Part shown: positions 52,171 to 60,677 of the stretch, piece by piece
How positions within the stretch are numbered: position 1 is the stretch's first letter
Layout of the letters: every line of letters starts with the position of its first letter
NCBI RefSeq assembly: GCF_002812125.1
Contig: NZ_NPDQ01000007.1
Coordinates: 124,001 to 188,000 of the forward strand
Reading direction: 5' to 3'
Origin: Leptospira brenneri
Lineage (GTDB): Bacteria; Spirochaetota; Leptospiria; Leptospirales; Leptospiraceae
Length of the DNA stretch: 64,000 nucleotides
Position numbers and translations under genes: made by a program
The notes under the pieces: generated by a model
Told to the model about the DNA's origin: nothing
What the model saw: only the letters and a program-made list of their open reading frames with translations
Database searches by the model: none

Positions 52171-52752
52171 TTAAAATCCAGTTGTCGGAGCAATTCGTGA
52201 AATGATATCTCCGAAAGAAAAAGCAAAAAGTAACGCGAGAAATGCGAAAGCCGATAGAAAAATCACTCGGTTTAGCATATTGTCATACTTTAAATGCATA
52301 AAGTAAGCTAACACGAAGAAGGCTTTACAAGTTGCAACCGCCATGGCTACAATCATGTTCCACTTTCCAAGGTCATATTGCGCTACCCAAACAGTCACAA
52401 AAGTTCCAAAGAAAAGTGCTAAAAGAACATAAACATAAGTTTTGATAGCGATCACATGGTGTTCGTGATGTTCTTCTTCCTCTTCTCCATCTTCTACCCA
52501 CATAGAAGCAGAAGCATGGTCTTCTTTGTGATCTTCGTCACCCAAAACAAACTTCAACAATTTGTTGTCTTTGTTTTCTTCTGTAAATTTTGCATAACGG
52601 TCTGTTTGGAAAAACTGACCAAACCAGTTTACGATAAATCCTAAAATAGTTGCTTTAGCAATCCCTGGAGCAAAGATTCCAAACCCAAGAATTGGAGTGA
52701 AAACTGCAACCAGAGCGATGAAGTAAAGTCCGTAATTGATTACGTATTCCAT
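52171..52752 (-). CDS. cytochrome c oxidase subunit IV with an N-terminal extension
   Basis: The 193-residue protein has the subunit IV core (about 100-190) of three helices: IKTYVYVLLALFFGTFVTVWVAQYDLG, MIVAMAVATCKAFFVLAYFMHL and VIFLSAFAFLALLFAFSFGDII. Ahead of it is an extra segment with one or two helices and an Asp-, Glu- and His-rich linker (about 71-100, GDEDHKEDH and EEEEEHHEHH). Typical subunit IV is about 100 residues. It is the last gene of the oxidase operon. Confidence 0.8.
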   Translation of the reverse strand: MEYVINYGLYFIALVAVFTPILGFGIFAPGIAKATILGFIVNWFGQFFQTDRYAKFTEENKDNKLLKFVLGDEDHKEDHASASMWVEDGEEEEEHHEHHVIAIKTYVYVLLALFFGTFVTVWVAQYDLGKWNMIVAMAVATCKAFFVLAYFMHLKYDNMLNRVIFLSAFAFLALLFAFSFGDIISRIAPTTGF

Positions 52753-52765
52753 TCTATAATACCTT

Positions 52766-53539
52766 TTATCCTACCAAATAAAGAAGTGGGAAGAGGTAAA
52801 TCCATACCAAGTCCACTACGTGCCAGAAAAGACCCACACCTTCTACAGGAGTGTAGTATTCAGGACCAACTTTTCTATTGAGAGTTTTGATGAAAACCCA
52901 GAAGATAAGTAAAGCACCAGCAACCACGTGAACTCCGTGAAGACCAGTCATAACAAAATAAAAGCCGTAGAACATTTCCCATTTTGGTTGAGAGATCACT
53001 GCTTTAAGGCGGGATACTTCTTCTGCACTTACATGGTTTTTCTCAAGTTCGGCCGGGTTTTTTAAGAGAGCAGAAATCTTAGATTCACAATCCGCTCTTT
53101 TTCCACCAGCACCACAAGAAGGATCCACAAGAGAAAACTTACCTGGAACTGTTCCTACATGAAACTTGTGGCTGTATTCAAAGTATTTGATGACCATGAA
53201 GGCACCAGCACAAGCAATTGTGATCACAAGCATAATGGCAGCAATCTTATGCAAACCACGTTGCACATAATTGATGGCAGCCGCCATGGTGAAAGAACTG
53301 ACAAGAAGGACAATAGTGTTAACCGCTCCCATTTTCCAATCAAGAGTTTCCGAACCATTTTTAAAAACAGTTGGGTATAGAGAATGGTAAATGAGGTAAC
53401 CTACGAATAGGCCACCGAACATAAGGATCTCTGTGCAAAGGAATAACCAAATTCCTTGTTTGGATGAGGCATACTGATGTTCTGCACTCTTAAAATGATG
53501 TTGGTGGTGAAATTCACCTGAAGAACTAACGGAAGTCAT
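52766..53539 (-). CDS. ctaE: cytochrome c oxidase subunit III
   Basis: The 257-residue protein has the seven-helix pattern of subunit III. It shows GIWLFLCTEILMFGGLFVGYL near the start and FYGFYFVMTGLHGVHVVAGALLIFWVF and FWHVVDLVWIYLFPLLYL near the end. Between helices there is a roughly 60-residue insertion with two cysteines (DPSCGAGGKRADCES) on what should be the outer side. Its start overlaps the ctaD end by 14 bases. Confidence 0.85.
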   Translation of the reverse strand: MTSVSSSGEFHHQHHFKSAEHQYASSKQGIWLFLCTEILMFGGLFVGYLIYHSLYPTVFKNGSETLDWKMGAVNTIVLLVSSFTMAAAINYVQRGLHKIAAIMLVITIACAGAFMVIKYFEYSHKFHVGTVPGKFSLVDPSCGAGGKRADCESKISALLKNPAELEKNHVSAEEVSRLKAVISQPKWEMFYGFYFVMTGLHGVHVVAGALLIFWVFIKTLNRKVGPEYYTPVEGVGLFWHVVDLVWIYLFPLLYLVG

Positions 53540-55139
53540 ATGGCCCTGCAGTTACTGTTGGAGTAGTTGTAAAGTTTTCGTGTGGAGGAGGAGAAGACGT
53601 TTGCCATTCGAGTGTTTTTGCACCCCAAGGATTGTCAGAAGCTTTTTCCCCTTTTAAAATTCCATGAATGATTGTGATAAGACCTACTAAGAATCCAAGT
53701 CCAATGAGCCAAGACCCAATGGTAGAGATTTGGTTGAGGTTTGTGTATTCAGGAAGGTAATCAAAATAACGTCTTGGCATTCCCATCGCACCTAGTACGA
53801 ATTGTGGGAAGAAAGTTACGTTAAATCCTGTAAAGATCAAAACCCAAGAAATTCTTCCACCAAGGTCGGAAGTCATTTTTCCAAACATTTTAGGGAACCA
53901 GTAGAAAATACCACCCATAAGCGCCATCAATGTTCCACCCACCATCACATAGTGGAAGTGAGCCACTACGAAGTAAGTGTCATGGAAGTGAACGTCCATA
54001 CCAGTGGAGGCAAGAAATACCCCAGTCAAACCACCGATTGTAAAGAGGAACATGAAACCAAGAGCGAAGAGCATTGGCGCATCGAAGGTAACCGTTCCAC
54101 GATACATTGTGGAAATCCAGTTGAAGAGTTTAATCGCAGTCGGAACCCCAACAAACATAGTGATGAGGGAGAAAAGAATTCCAGCAAGTGTTGACTGACC
54201 GGAAACAAACATATGGTGTCCCCAAACAAGGAAGGATACTGCAGCAATCGCAACCGAAGAGTATGCAATCGCACGGTAACCAAAAATTGTTTTTTTGGAA
54301 AACGCAGTGATGAGTTCAGAAATCACACCCATCGCAGGTAAGATCATGATGTAAACCGCAGGGTGAGAGTAGAACCAGAAGAAGTGTTGGAAAAGAACTG
54401 GATCCCCACCTAAGTCTGGATCGAAGATTCCCACACCAAGAGTTTTCTCTGCACCAATGAGGAGAAGAGTGATCGCAAGGATCGGTGTTGCAAGGATCTG
54501 AATGATGGAAGTGGAATAAAGAGCCCAAATCATTAGTGGGATCCTGTCCATTGTCATTCCAGGAGCTCTGAGTTTATGAGTGGTAACGATGAAGTTTAAT
54601 CCAGTAAGGATGGAAGAAAAACCCATAGTAAACGCACCCAAAACCAAAAGAATCACTCCGTTAGAAGTCTTTGAAGTTGAGTATGGAGTGTAGAATGTCC
54701 AACCTGTATCTACTTGGTTGAAAACCATCGAAGAAGCAGCAATCAGTGCTCCTGCAATGAAAACATAGTAAGATGCAAGGTTTAGCCTTGGGAAAGCAAC
54801 GTCTTTTGCTCCCAATTGGATGGGAAGGACAAAGTTTCCAAGGAAAGCAGGAATCCCAGGAATGATCACCATAAATACCATAATGGCACCATGGAAGGTC
54901 ATAAACTTGTTATAAGTGTCTGGATCTAAAAGTGGCTCGGCACCAAATTTAGCTAAGTGCAAACGAATTCCTAAGGCAAAGAAACCACCAATTAAGAAAA
55001 GGGTAGCAACTGTTGCAAAGTACATAAGACCAATGCGTTTGTGGTCTAGAGTGGTCATCCAAGACCAGATTCCAGATCCGTGGTTCAGATAATTATGGTC
55101 GGTGTGACCATGTTCGGTTTTTGTATGTGCTGAACTCAT
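53526..55139 (-). CDS. ctaD: cytochrome c oxidase subunit I
   Basis: The 537-residue haem-copper oxidase core has FFWFYSHPAVYIMILPAMG, in which the copper His is three residues before the cross-linked Tyr, and VWGHHMFVSG with the CuB His pair. The haem ligand region is DTYFVVAHFHYVMVGG. Twelve helices are predicted. It holds haem a and the haem a3-CuB centre and reduces O2. Order in the operon is small ORF, SCO, ctaC, ctaD, ctaE and subunit IV, as in bacterial aa3/caa3 oxidases. Confidence 0.93.
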   Translation of the reverse strand: MSSAHTKTEHGHTDHNYLNHGSGIWSWMTTLDHKRIGLMYFATVATLFLIGGFFALGIRLHLAKFGAEPLLDPDTYNKFMTFHGAIMVFMVIIPGIPAFLGNFVLPIQLGAKDVAFPRLNLASYYVFIAGALIAASSMVFNQVDTGWTFYTPYSTSKTSNGVILLVLGAFTMGFSSILTGLNFIVTTHKLRAPGMTMDRIPLMIWALYSTSIIQILATPILAITLLLIGAEKTLGVGIFDPDLGGDPVLFQHFFWFYSHPAVYIMILPAMGVISELITAFSKKTIFGYRAIAYSSVAIAAVSFLVWGHHMFVSGQSTLAGILFSLITMFVGVPTAIKLFNWISTMYRGTVTFDAPMLFALGFMFLFTIGGLTGVFLASTGMDVHFHDTYFVVAHFHYVMVGGTLMALMGGIFYWFPKMFGKMTSDLGGRISWVLIFTGFNVTFFPQFVLGAMGMPRRYFDYLPEYTNLNQISTIGSWLIGLGFLVGLITIIHGILKGEKASDNPWGAKTLEWQTSSPPPHENFTTTPTVTAGPYDFR

Positions 55140-55148
55140 CTCTCTTCC

Positions 55149-56111
55149 TTATTTAATGGATTTGATATATTCAATTAGGTTGGCAACTTCTTCGTCAGAC
55201 AAAGAACCTTGGAAAACCGGCATTGCTGGCGGATATCCTTCTACGATCTTTGCCGAAGAAACTAGGATAGACTCACGAAGGTAGTTTTCATCTGCCTTAG
55301 CTTGGCTTCCATCTGCGAACTTTCTTCCGGAACCAAAAAGCCCTTTCATCGTAGGACCAACAATTCTAGATCCGTCGATGGAGTGACAAGAAGCACAAGC
55401 TTTTTGAGCAAAAAGAGTTTTCCCAAGATCGGCAGGACTGTCGGCACCTTTTTTCTCAGCATGATACCAAGCTGCATATTCCTCAGAAGGAATGGCTTTG
55501 ATTTTAATCATCATACCAGAGTGTTTGGTTCCACAATATTCCGTACAGAAAACGATGTATTCCCCTGCTTGTTTTGGTTCAAACCAAAGCTGAGTGAGTT
55601 TTCCTGGAACCGCATCTTGTTTGGTTCGGAAAGCCGGCACATAGAAACTATGAATGACATCTTTAGAAGTGAGGATGAGTTTTGTTGCTTTTCCTGCAGG
55701 AACAATCAAAGGATCATTTGCAGAACTATAAAACTCTTTTCCGTTTGCGTAACGATAAGTCCAAGCCCACTGCTCAGCAGTGACGTGGATTTCCGCCGCA
55801 ATGTCTTCTGGTGGGGTTCTAAGTTTTTCAAAAATGACCATACCCCAATAGAAAATTCCCATCATGATGATGAGAGGGATGAACGACCAAAGAAATTCTG
55901 CAAAATTATTGTGAGTAATGTATGCGGATTTCTGGTCTAAACTTGTACGTTTGAACTTAATGAGGAACCATGTCATTCCACCAATCAAGATGACAAACGA
56001 AACAAGGCTTGCTATGATCAGAAACGCATAGAGAAGATCGACTTCTTTTGCGATTTCAGTTGCCTGGATAGGCATGAACGAGGTCGCTGGAATGAGACTG
56101 CTCCAAGACAT
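55149..56111 (-). CDS. ctaC: cytochrome c oxidase subunit II with fused cytochrome c
   Basis: The 320-residue protein has two N-terminal helices (about 28-95). A CuA domain follows, with VFCTEYCGTKHSGMM, which has the C-x3-C, His and Met copper ligands. A fused haem c domain follows with CASCH (about 240) and Met in YPPAMPVF. The fusion makes this a caa3-type oxidase that can accept electrons from a soluble or membrane cytochrome c. Its ATG immediately follows the SCO stop. Confidence 0.92.
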   Translation of the reverse strand: MSWSSLIPATSFMPIQATEIAKEVDLLYAFLIIASLVSFVILIGGMTWFLIKFKRTSLDQKSAYITHNNFAEFLWSFIPLIIMMGIFYWGMVIFEKLRTPPEDIAAEIHVTAEQWAWTYRYANGKEFYSSANDPLIVPAGKATKLILTSKDVIHSFYVPAFRTKQDAVPGKLTQLWFEPKQAGEYIVFCTEYCGTKHSGMMIKIKAIPSEEYAAWYHAEKKGADSPADLGKTLFAQKACASCHSIDGSRIVGPTMKGLFGSGRKFADGSQAKADENYLRESILVSSAKIVEGYPPAMPVFQGSLSDEEVANLIEYIKSIK

Positions 56112-56945
56112 CTATGTAACTCCTTGACGGTTGTTATTTGTTATTTTTCGCCAGTTTATGTATAAAAACGCACCGAGAAGGAGTAAGGTGACCGCCCCCC
56201 CGAATTGCATCATCCTGTATGCGTATATCGTATATTTATTTTTTCTCGGATCAAATTGAAAGCAAAATAAAGCAAACTTGTCTACAAAACTCCCAATCTT
56301 ACCTGAAGATGCCTCAAGAAAGGCAAATTTCAAATCTCTTGGTTCCAATTGGATCCCTTGAAAAATCCTTGAGACCTTCCCTTCCGGAGTCAAAACATAA
56401 ACCCCACTGGCGTGGATGTATTGTTTCGCTTCCTTGTCCCATGCGTACCGAAAGTCCAATTGTTTTGTCAAAGCATCAATGGATTCCTGTGTACCGGTGA
56501 GGAGATGGAGGCCCGATTCCGCACCTTCCCGGCCATAATCTTTCAAATAAGCACCTTTTTTGGGAAAGGCAATGGACTCGTCTTCCTTTGGGTCAATGGA
56601 TACCGCAATGTATTGGTATTCCTTGCCTAAATTCCAATCGAGTGCCTTCAGTCCCTGGAACACACCATTTAAGTGGAAGTTACAAAGCGTTGGGCATTTG
56701 AAGTATACGGGAGAAAGGAGGATGGGCTTTCCTTTGGAAAGAAAATCAGAAAAACGAACTGTCTTTCCTAATTCATCTCGAAAGGGGATATCAAGGTTCA
56801 GAGCTTTCCCTGTGACATCGGAAAATCCGATATTTTCTAGTTCTTTGGGGAGTTTATTCTCCCGAGTGAGATTGGAATGGGGATCATACGCATAGACCTG
56901 AATTCCCAAAAGCAAACAAAACAAAAGAAAAAATCTGGTTTTCAC
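56112..56945 (-). CDS. SCO1/SenC-type copper chaperone
   Basis: The 277-residue protein has a signal or anchor at the start, a thioredoxin-like domain with the copper-binding CPTLC (about 80-84) and the distal His in YIHASGVYVL, and a second hydrophobic helix at the C-terminus (about 245-265). It loads the CuA centre of subunit II. The start is GTG at 56945. It lies between the 50-residue membrane protein gene and ctaC in the oxidase operon. Confidence 0.9.
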   Translation of the reverse strand: MKTRFFLLFCLLLGIQVYAYDPHSNLTRENKLPKELENIGFSDVTGKALNLDIPFRDELGKTVRFSDFLSKGKPILLSPVYFKCPTLCNFHLNGVFQGLKALDWNLGKEYQYIAVSIDPKEDESIAFPKKGAYLKDYGREGAESGLHLLTGTQESIDALTKQLDFRYAWDKEAKQYIHASGVYVLTPEGKVSRIFQGIQLEPRDLKFAFLEASSGKIGSFVDKFALFCFQFDPRKNKYTIYAYRMMQFGGAVTLLLLGAFLYINWRKITNNNRQGVT

Positions 56946-56963
56946 GAAGGTTTGGTTGTTACC

Positions 56964-57116
56964 CTATTTGGACTGAACGCTCTTAGATTCCATTCCTGGG
57001 TTTTCCGGAGTACCCGGGTGAACAAAGGAAATGTAAGCGAAGAAAAGAATGTTGAGTGCGAGTGTGATAAGGAAAGTCCAATAACCACCCTTATTGTAAA
57101 GGTCTGTGTTTTGCAT
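56964..57116 (-). CDS. 50-residue single-span membrane protein in the oxidase operon
   Basis: The ORF begins at ATG 57116, seven bases after AGG, and stops with TAG at 56964-56966. It has one helix (about 12-31, YWTFLITLALNILFFAYISF) and a short proline- and glutamate-rich tail. It has the length and shape of the small accessory subunits that many haem-copper oxidases carry. It is the first gene of the oxidase operon. I do not recognise a named family. Confidence 0.7.
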   Translation of the reverse strand: MQNTDLYNKGGYWTFLITLALNILFFAYISFVHPGTPENPGMESKSVQSK

Positions 57117-57126
57117 AATTTTACCT

Positions 57127-57163
57127 GATATAGTCTATACGAAAAACTGCTCTTTTTATCCAA
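57127..57163 (-). promoter_or_regulatory. probable promoter of the oxidase operon
   Basis: On the minus strand TTGGAT (57158-57163) and TATAGA (57134-57139) are separated by 18 bases, giving a start about ten bases before the first ATG. TATAGACTATA over the -10 is a perfect 5-1-5 inverted repeat. Confidence 0.45.
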
Positions 57164-57241
57164 CAATTTTTAAAAGATGCAAGATTAATTTTATTTTCCC
57201 CAAACTCAGATCACAAAACCTGGAGGAAAATAGATAGACGT

Positions 57242-58123
57242 ATGACACTCAAACGTTTTTACACCATTCTCTCCGCAATGATTCTCATCAATCTCCTCTA
57301 CGGACCACTCGTAAGAGCAACAGACTCTGGACTCGCATGCCCAGACTGGCCCCTATGTCATGGAAAATTTGTACCGGAATTTACGTTCCAAATTTTTATG
57401 GAAGTGGGACATAGATATTACTCCGGTGTTTTGGGCATCTTAGTGGGAATTGGTTTTGTTTGGATTTTACAAAACAAAGAGACTCGTTCTCGATTAGGAA
57501 TTCCTGCAACTCTATCGTTGATTTTCCTGATTTCACAAGTGATTCTTGGTGGACTTACGGTCACAAAACTCCTTCACCCAACAACCGTTAATCTGCACTT
57601 ACTTAATGCAGTTTTGTTATTATCTGCCTGTCTTACGGTTCGGTTGCTTATCTCTGAAAATCCTTCTTCCCAATTTCAGTGGAACAAACCAGGAAAATAT
57701 TTTTTCGTTTTTGTTCTCGTTGTCGTTTTGTACCAACTATTTCTCGGAGGAAAGGTGAGTTCTCATTATGCAGGCCTTGCTTGTCCCGACTTCCCAACTT
57801 GTTACGGAGAGTGGTTTCCCGAAATGAAAGGAACCATTCGTTTCCAAATGGAACATAGATTGTTTGGATACTTGGCTGCCTTCTCCGTACTTTCTTTATC
57901 TGCCTACGGAATCCTCTATTTAAAAAACAATCATGTTAAAAAATCTCTAAAAGTTGCTGCTTATCTCATCTCATTCCAAATTTTACTTGGTGCAATGAAT
58001 GTTTTATACCAACTACCAAAACTAATAACCGGCTTACATACGCTAAACGGCGTACTCGTGTTTATGTTTTGTTTTATTGCGGCTTTTTATCAGTTCCGGT
58101 CTGAGGAAAAAGAGGTTTTATAA
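57242..58123 (+). CDS. ctaA: haem A synthase
   Basis: The 293-residue protein has about eight helices with paired histidines in GHRYYSGVLG and EHRLFGYLAAF and in HLLNAVLLL and LHTLNGVLVF. The CPDWPLCHGKF and CPDFPTCYGEWFP loops carry the conserved cysteines and aspartates of CtaA/COX15. It oxidises the haem O methyl to a formyl group to make haem A for the neighbouring oxidase. Its stop and the ctaB start overlap by one base (TAATG). Confidence 0.9.
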   Translation: MTLKRFYTILSAMILINLLYGPLVRATDSGLACPDWPLCHGKFVPEFTFQIFMEVGHRYYSGVLGILVGIGFVWILQNKETRSRLGIPATLSLIFLISQVILGGLTVTKLLHPTTVNLHLLNAVLLLSACLTVRLLISENPSSQFQWNKPGKYFFVFVLVVVLYQLFLGGKVSSHYAGLACPDFPTCYGEWFPEMKGTIRFQMEHRLFGYLAAFSVLSLSAYGILYLKNNHVKKSLKVAAYLISFQILLGAMNVLYQLPKLITGLHTLNGVLVFMFCFIAAFYQFRSEEKEVL

Positions 58124-58977
58124 TGTTCCGGTTATGGAACCAACTCACAAAACCTAGGGTCACTGTACTTGTTCTTGCCACTGTTCTCCCAGGAATGTAT
58201 TTAGGAACTACAGGCTACCCTACTCTCGCTGAAATCCTAATTACACTTTTTGGAACTTACCTAATGAGTTCCGCCTCTTTCATTCTCAACCAATATATCG
58301 AAAGAGAAAGAGATGCTGTGATGTATCGGACAAAACAAAGACCAATCCCTTCGGGTGAAATTTCACCGAACTTTGCGCTTTGTTTGGGAGTGGTAGTTTC
58401 GATTTTAGCATTTGGAATTTTAACTTATTTTATTAATCTTCTCACTGCTCTTTGTGCATTATCGGCCTTACTTTTGTATGTGTTTTTATATACAATTTGG
58501 CTGAAACCAAGAACAGAACAAAACATTGTGATTGGTGGGATCTCAGGATGTATAGGACCACTCATCGGATATGCAGCAATGGCCAATGCACTTCCCGTCC
58601 AAGCATGGGTTATGTTTCTTATGATTTTTCTTTGGACTCCAGCTCACTTCTGGGCCCTTGCGATCTTTTTAAAAGATGATTATGAGTTTGCCGGAATTCC
58701 TATGATGCCAGTGGTATCTGGAATCCAAAAGACAGTGAATCAAATTTTTCTTTATGCCACGGCTTATTCCCTTTCTGTGATTGGATTTTACTTTGTGGAT
58801 GATAGAATGGGATTTATATTTTTAAGTTCTGCTGTTTTTCTCACCATTTTGATTTTGATTTTTGCTTATCTTCTAAAACGTTCTCAGGACAAAATACTTG
58901 CGAAACGATTTTTCTTTTTTAGCATCTTTCACTTATTTTTAGTAAGTGTAGCCATCGTCATTGATTCTAAAATCTAG
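58123..58977 (+). CDS. ctaB: protohaem IX farnesyltransferase (haem O synthase)
   Basis: The 284-residue UbiA-family protein has nine hydrophobic helices and the prenyl-diphosphate site NQYIERERDAVMYRTKQRP (about 59-77), with the conserved D/N-x2-x-D pattern. A second acidic site includes LKDDYEFAGIPMMPV. It makes haem O from haem B for ctaA. Divergence of ctaA-ctaB from the oxidase genes places haem A synthesis beside its user. Confidence 0.92.
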   Translation: MFRLWNQLTKPRVTVLVLATVLPGMYLGTTGYPTLAEILITLFGTYLMSSASFILNQYIERERDAVMYRTKQRPIPSGEISPNFALCLGVVVSILAFGILTYFINLLTALCALSALLLYVFLYTIWLKPRTEQNIVIGGISGCIGPLIGYAAMANALPVQAWVMFLMIFLWTPAHFWALAIFLKDDYEFAGIPMMPVVSGIQKTVNQIFLYATAYSLSVIGFYFVDDRMGFIFLSSAVFLTILILIFAYLLKRSQDKILAKRFFFFSIFHLFLVSVAIVIDSKI

Positions 58978-59022
58978 GTTTTTTGATTGATTTGAATTAA
59001 AATTTCTGTTTTCCTTCTGCCC

Positions 59023-59688
59023 ATGAGCATACTTGCACGTTATTTCTCTAAATCCGATTTGGATGAAATCAAAACAGCGGTTGGGGAAGCAGAATCAAAA
59101 ACCTCTGCCGAAATTGTTCCCTATTTTGCAGAATCTTCTCACCATTACAAAGAATGGGTTTGGTTTGCTGCCTTTCTTTTAGGTGGAGTTTTTGGATCCG
59201 CCTTTTACACCATTCAGACTTTGTACGGAATCGTTTGGGGAGGAGAGTCCTTCTTCGCTATTTTATCTGTTTGGATAGGTGCCGTGATTGGATTAACCAT
59301 TGCTACGGTTTTTCCAAAAATCAGAATCAGCTTGGTATCAAGAAACGCCAAACAATACTTTGTCGACTTAAGAGCCAAGGAAGCTTTTTTAGATGAAGAA
59401 GTTTTTAGAACTAAAAGTAGAACTGGAATTTTGATTTATATCTCGTTCTATGAACATTTTGTTAGAGTTTTACCTGACAAAGAAATTGCAAGGGTAGTAC
59501 CTAAATCAGAATGGAGTGAAGCAGTCCGTTTGATCATCGAAGGAATGAAATCGGGCAAAAAAAAAGAAGGGATTGTTTCTAGTATTCTATTCTGTGGAGA
59601 TTTACTAAAGAAATACAATATCCAAAGAGAAAAAGATGACAAAAATGAAATCTCCAACGAAATCCGTGACGGTGGGAAATTGATGTAA
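59023..59688 (+). CDS. TPM-domain membrane protein
   Basis: The 221-residue protein has a TPM-like domain split around two membrane helices (about 48-105). Blocks such as IKTAVGEAESKTSAEIVPYFAESS and FLDEEVFRTKSRTGILIYISFYEHFVRVLPDKEI are typical. Family members act in the photosystem or membrane repair in some organisms, but not known here. Its stop overlaps the start of a second TPM gene (TAATG), so the pair forms an operon. Confidence 0.8.
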   Translation: MSILARYFSKSDLDEIKTAVGEAESKTSAEIVPYFAESSHHYKEWVWFAAFLLGGVFGSAFYTIQTLYGIVWGGESFFAILSVWIGAVIGLTIATVFPKIRISLVSRNAKQYFVDLRAKEAFLDEEVFRTKSRTGILIYISFYEHFVRVLPDKEIARVVPKSEWSEAVRLIIEGMKSGKKKEGIVSSILFCGDLLKKYNIQREKDDKNEISNEIRDGGKLM

Positions 59689-60587
59689 TGAATCAAAGAA
59701 AAACTATCAATTTAAAATCAATTTTTAACCTAAAAACTGTTTGGTTATTTGTTTTATTTCCAACTTTCGTTACAATCCATTCGTTTCCTGTTCCCAAATT
59801 GGAAAGAAGAGTGATGGACCACGCTGGAATTTTATCAGAAGCAACCGTAAACCAATTAGAATCTAATCTCAAACAATTCGAAACAGAAACTTCCAATCAA
59901 ATTGCAGTTTATACAACACCAAGTTTACACGATGAAACCATAGAAGATGTTGCCATCCAAATTTTTGATGAATGGAAGTTGGGACAAAAATCCAAAAATA
60001 ACGGAATTCTTTTAATTATAGCACCTAACGAGAGAAAGATGCGAATTGAAGTGGGTCGAGGTCTCGAAGGTGCCTTAACGGACATTCAAGCCAAACATAT
60101 CATTCGTGAGCAATTAAGACCTAGTTTTAAATCAGGTGATATGGATGGAGGTGTCACCGCAGGAGTGAATGCCATTATGGCTGCCATTCGAGGGGAATAT
60201 ACACCTTCTGAAGATGATGTTGATACAACAAATTCCGAATCGGATGAAATGGTATCAGGGCTTATTGGTGGAATCACAACATTTCTTTCTCTATTTGTAC
60301 CTGGTTTTGGTGGTTTAGTAGTTACAATCATTGGAATCCTTTTCCTCTATATTCTGTTAGCCTTTATCTTTGGAGGGACTTTTGGTCTCATCATTGCAAT
60401 TGCCCTTTTCTTTTTGGTCATATTTTTGAAAAAGTTTTTTGGCCTAGGAAAAGGTGGTGGCGGAAGTGGCGGTTATTATGATGGAGGTTGGTCTAGCGGA
60501 AGCGATTCATGGTCATCCAGCTCCAGCGACAGTTGGTCGGGAGGCGGTGGAGATTCTGGTGGTGGTGGCTCATCAGGAGATTGGTAA
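59688..60587 (+). CDS. exported TPM-domain protein with a Gly/Ser-rich tail
   Basis: The 299-residue protein has a signal peptide (about 1-31). A TPM domain follows (about 35-170, VMDHAGILSEATVNQLESNLKQFETETSNQIAVYTTPSL and WKLGQKSKNNGILLIIAPNERKMRIEVGRGLEG). One or two helices (about 205-255) come next, then a Gly-, Ser- and Trp-rich tail. This is the YgcG-type layout. It follows the first TPM gene by TAATG overlap and is likely to form a complex with its product. Confidence 0.8.
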   Translation: MNQRKTINLKSIFNLKTVWLFVLFPTFVTIHSFPVPKLERRVMDHAGILSEATVNQLESNLKQFETETSNQIAVYTTPSLHDETIEDVAIQIFDEWKLGQKSKNNGILLIIAPNERKMRIEVGRGLEGALTDIQAKHIIREQLRPSFKSGDMDGGVTAGVNAIMAAIRGEYTPSEDDVDTTNSESDEMVSGLIGGITTFLSLFVPGFGGLVVTIIGILFLYILLAFIFGGTFGLIIAIALFFLVIFLKKFFGLGKGGGGSGGYYDGGWSSGSDSWSSSSSDSWSGGGGDSGGGGSSGDW

Positions 60588-60607
60588 AAAGACATTTTTA
60601 AGGGAGG

Positions 60608-60637
60608 ATATATCAAAACCAAAACTTTGTGATATAT
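60608..60637 (+). terminator. weak hairpin between convergent genes
   Basis: ATATATCA (60608-60615) and TGATATAT (60630-60637) form an eight-pair AT-rich stem with a 14-base loop. It sits between the TPM operon and the end of the DISM phosphatase and may be a weak terminator. Confidence 0.3.
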
Positions 60638-60677
60638 TCTTCTCTAAACCACAGATAAAAAAATTTGATTACACCTA

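Noticed and set aside
56942..57166. A 74-residue minus-strand frame over the start of the oxidase operon
   Set aside because: It is in a different frame from the 50-residue ORF with the good ribosome site and is rich in unusual residues; it looks like a shadow frame.
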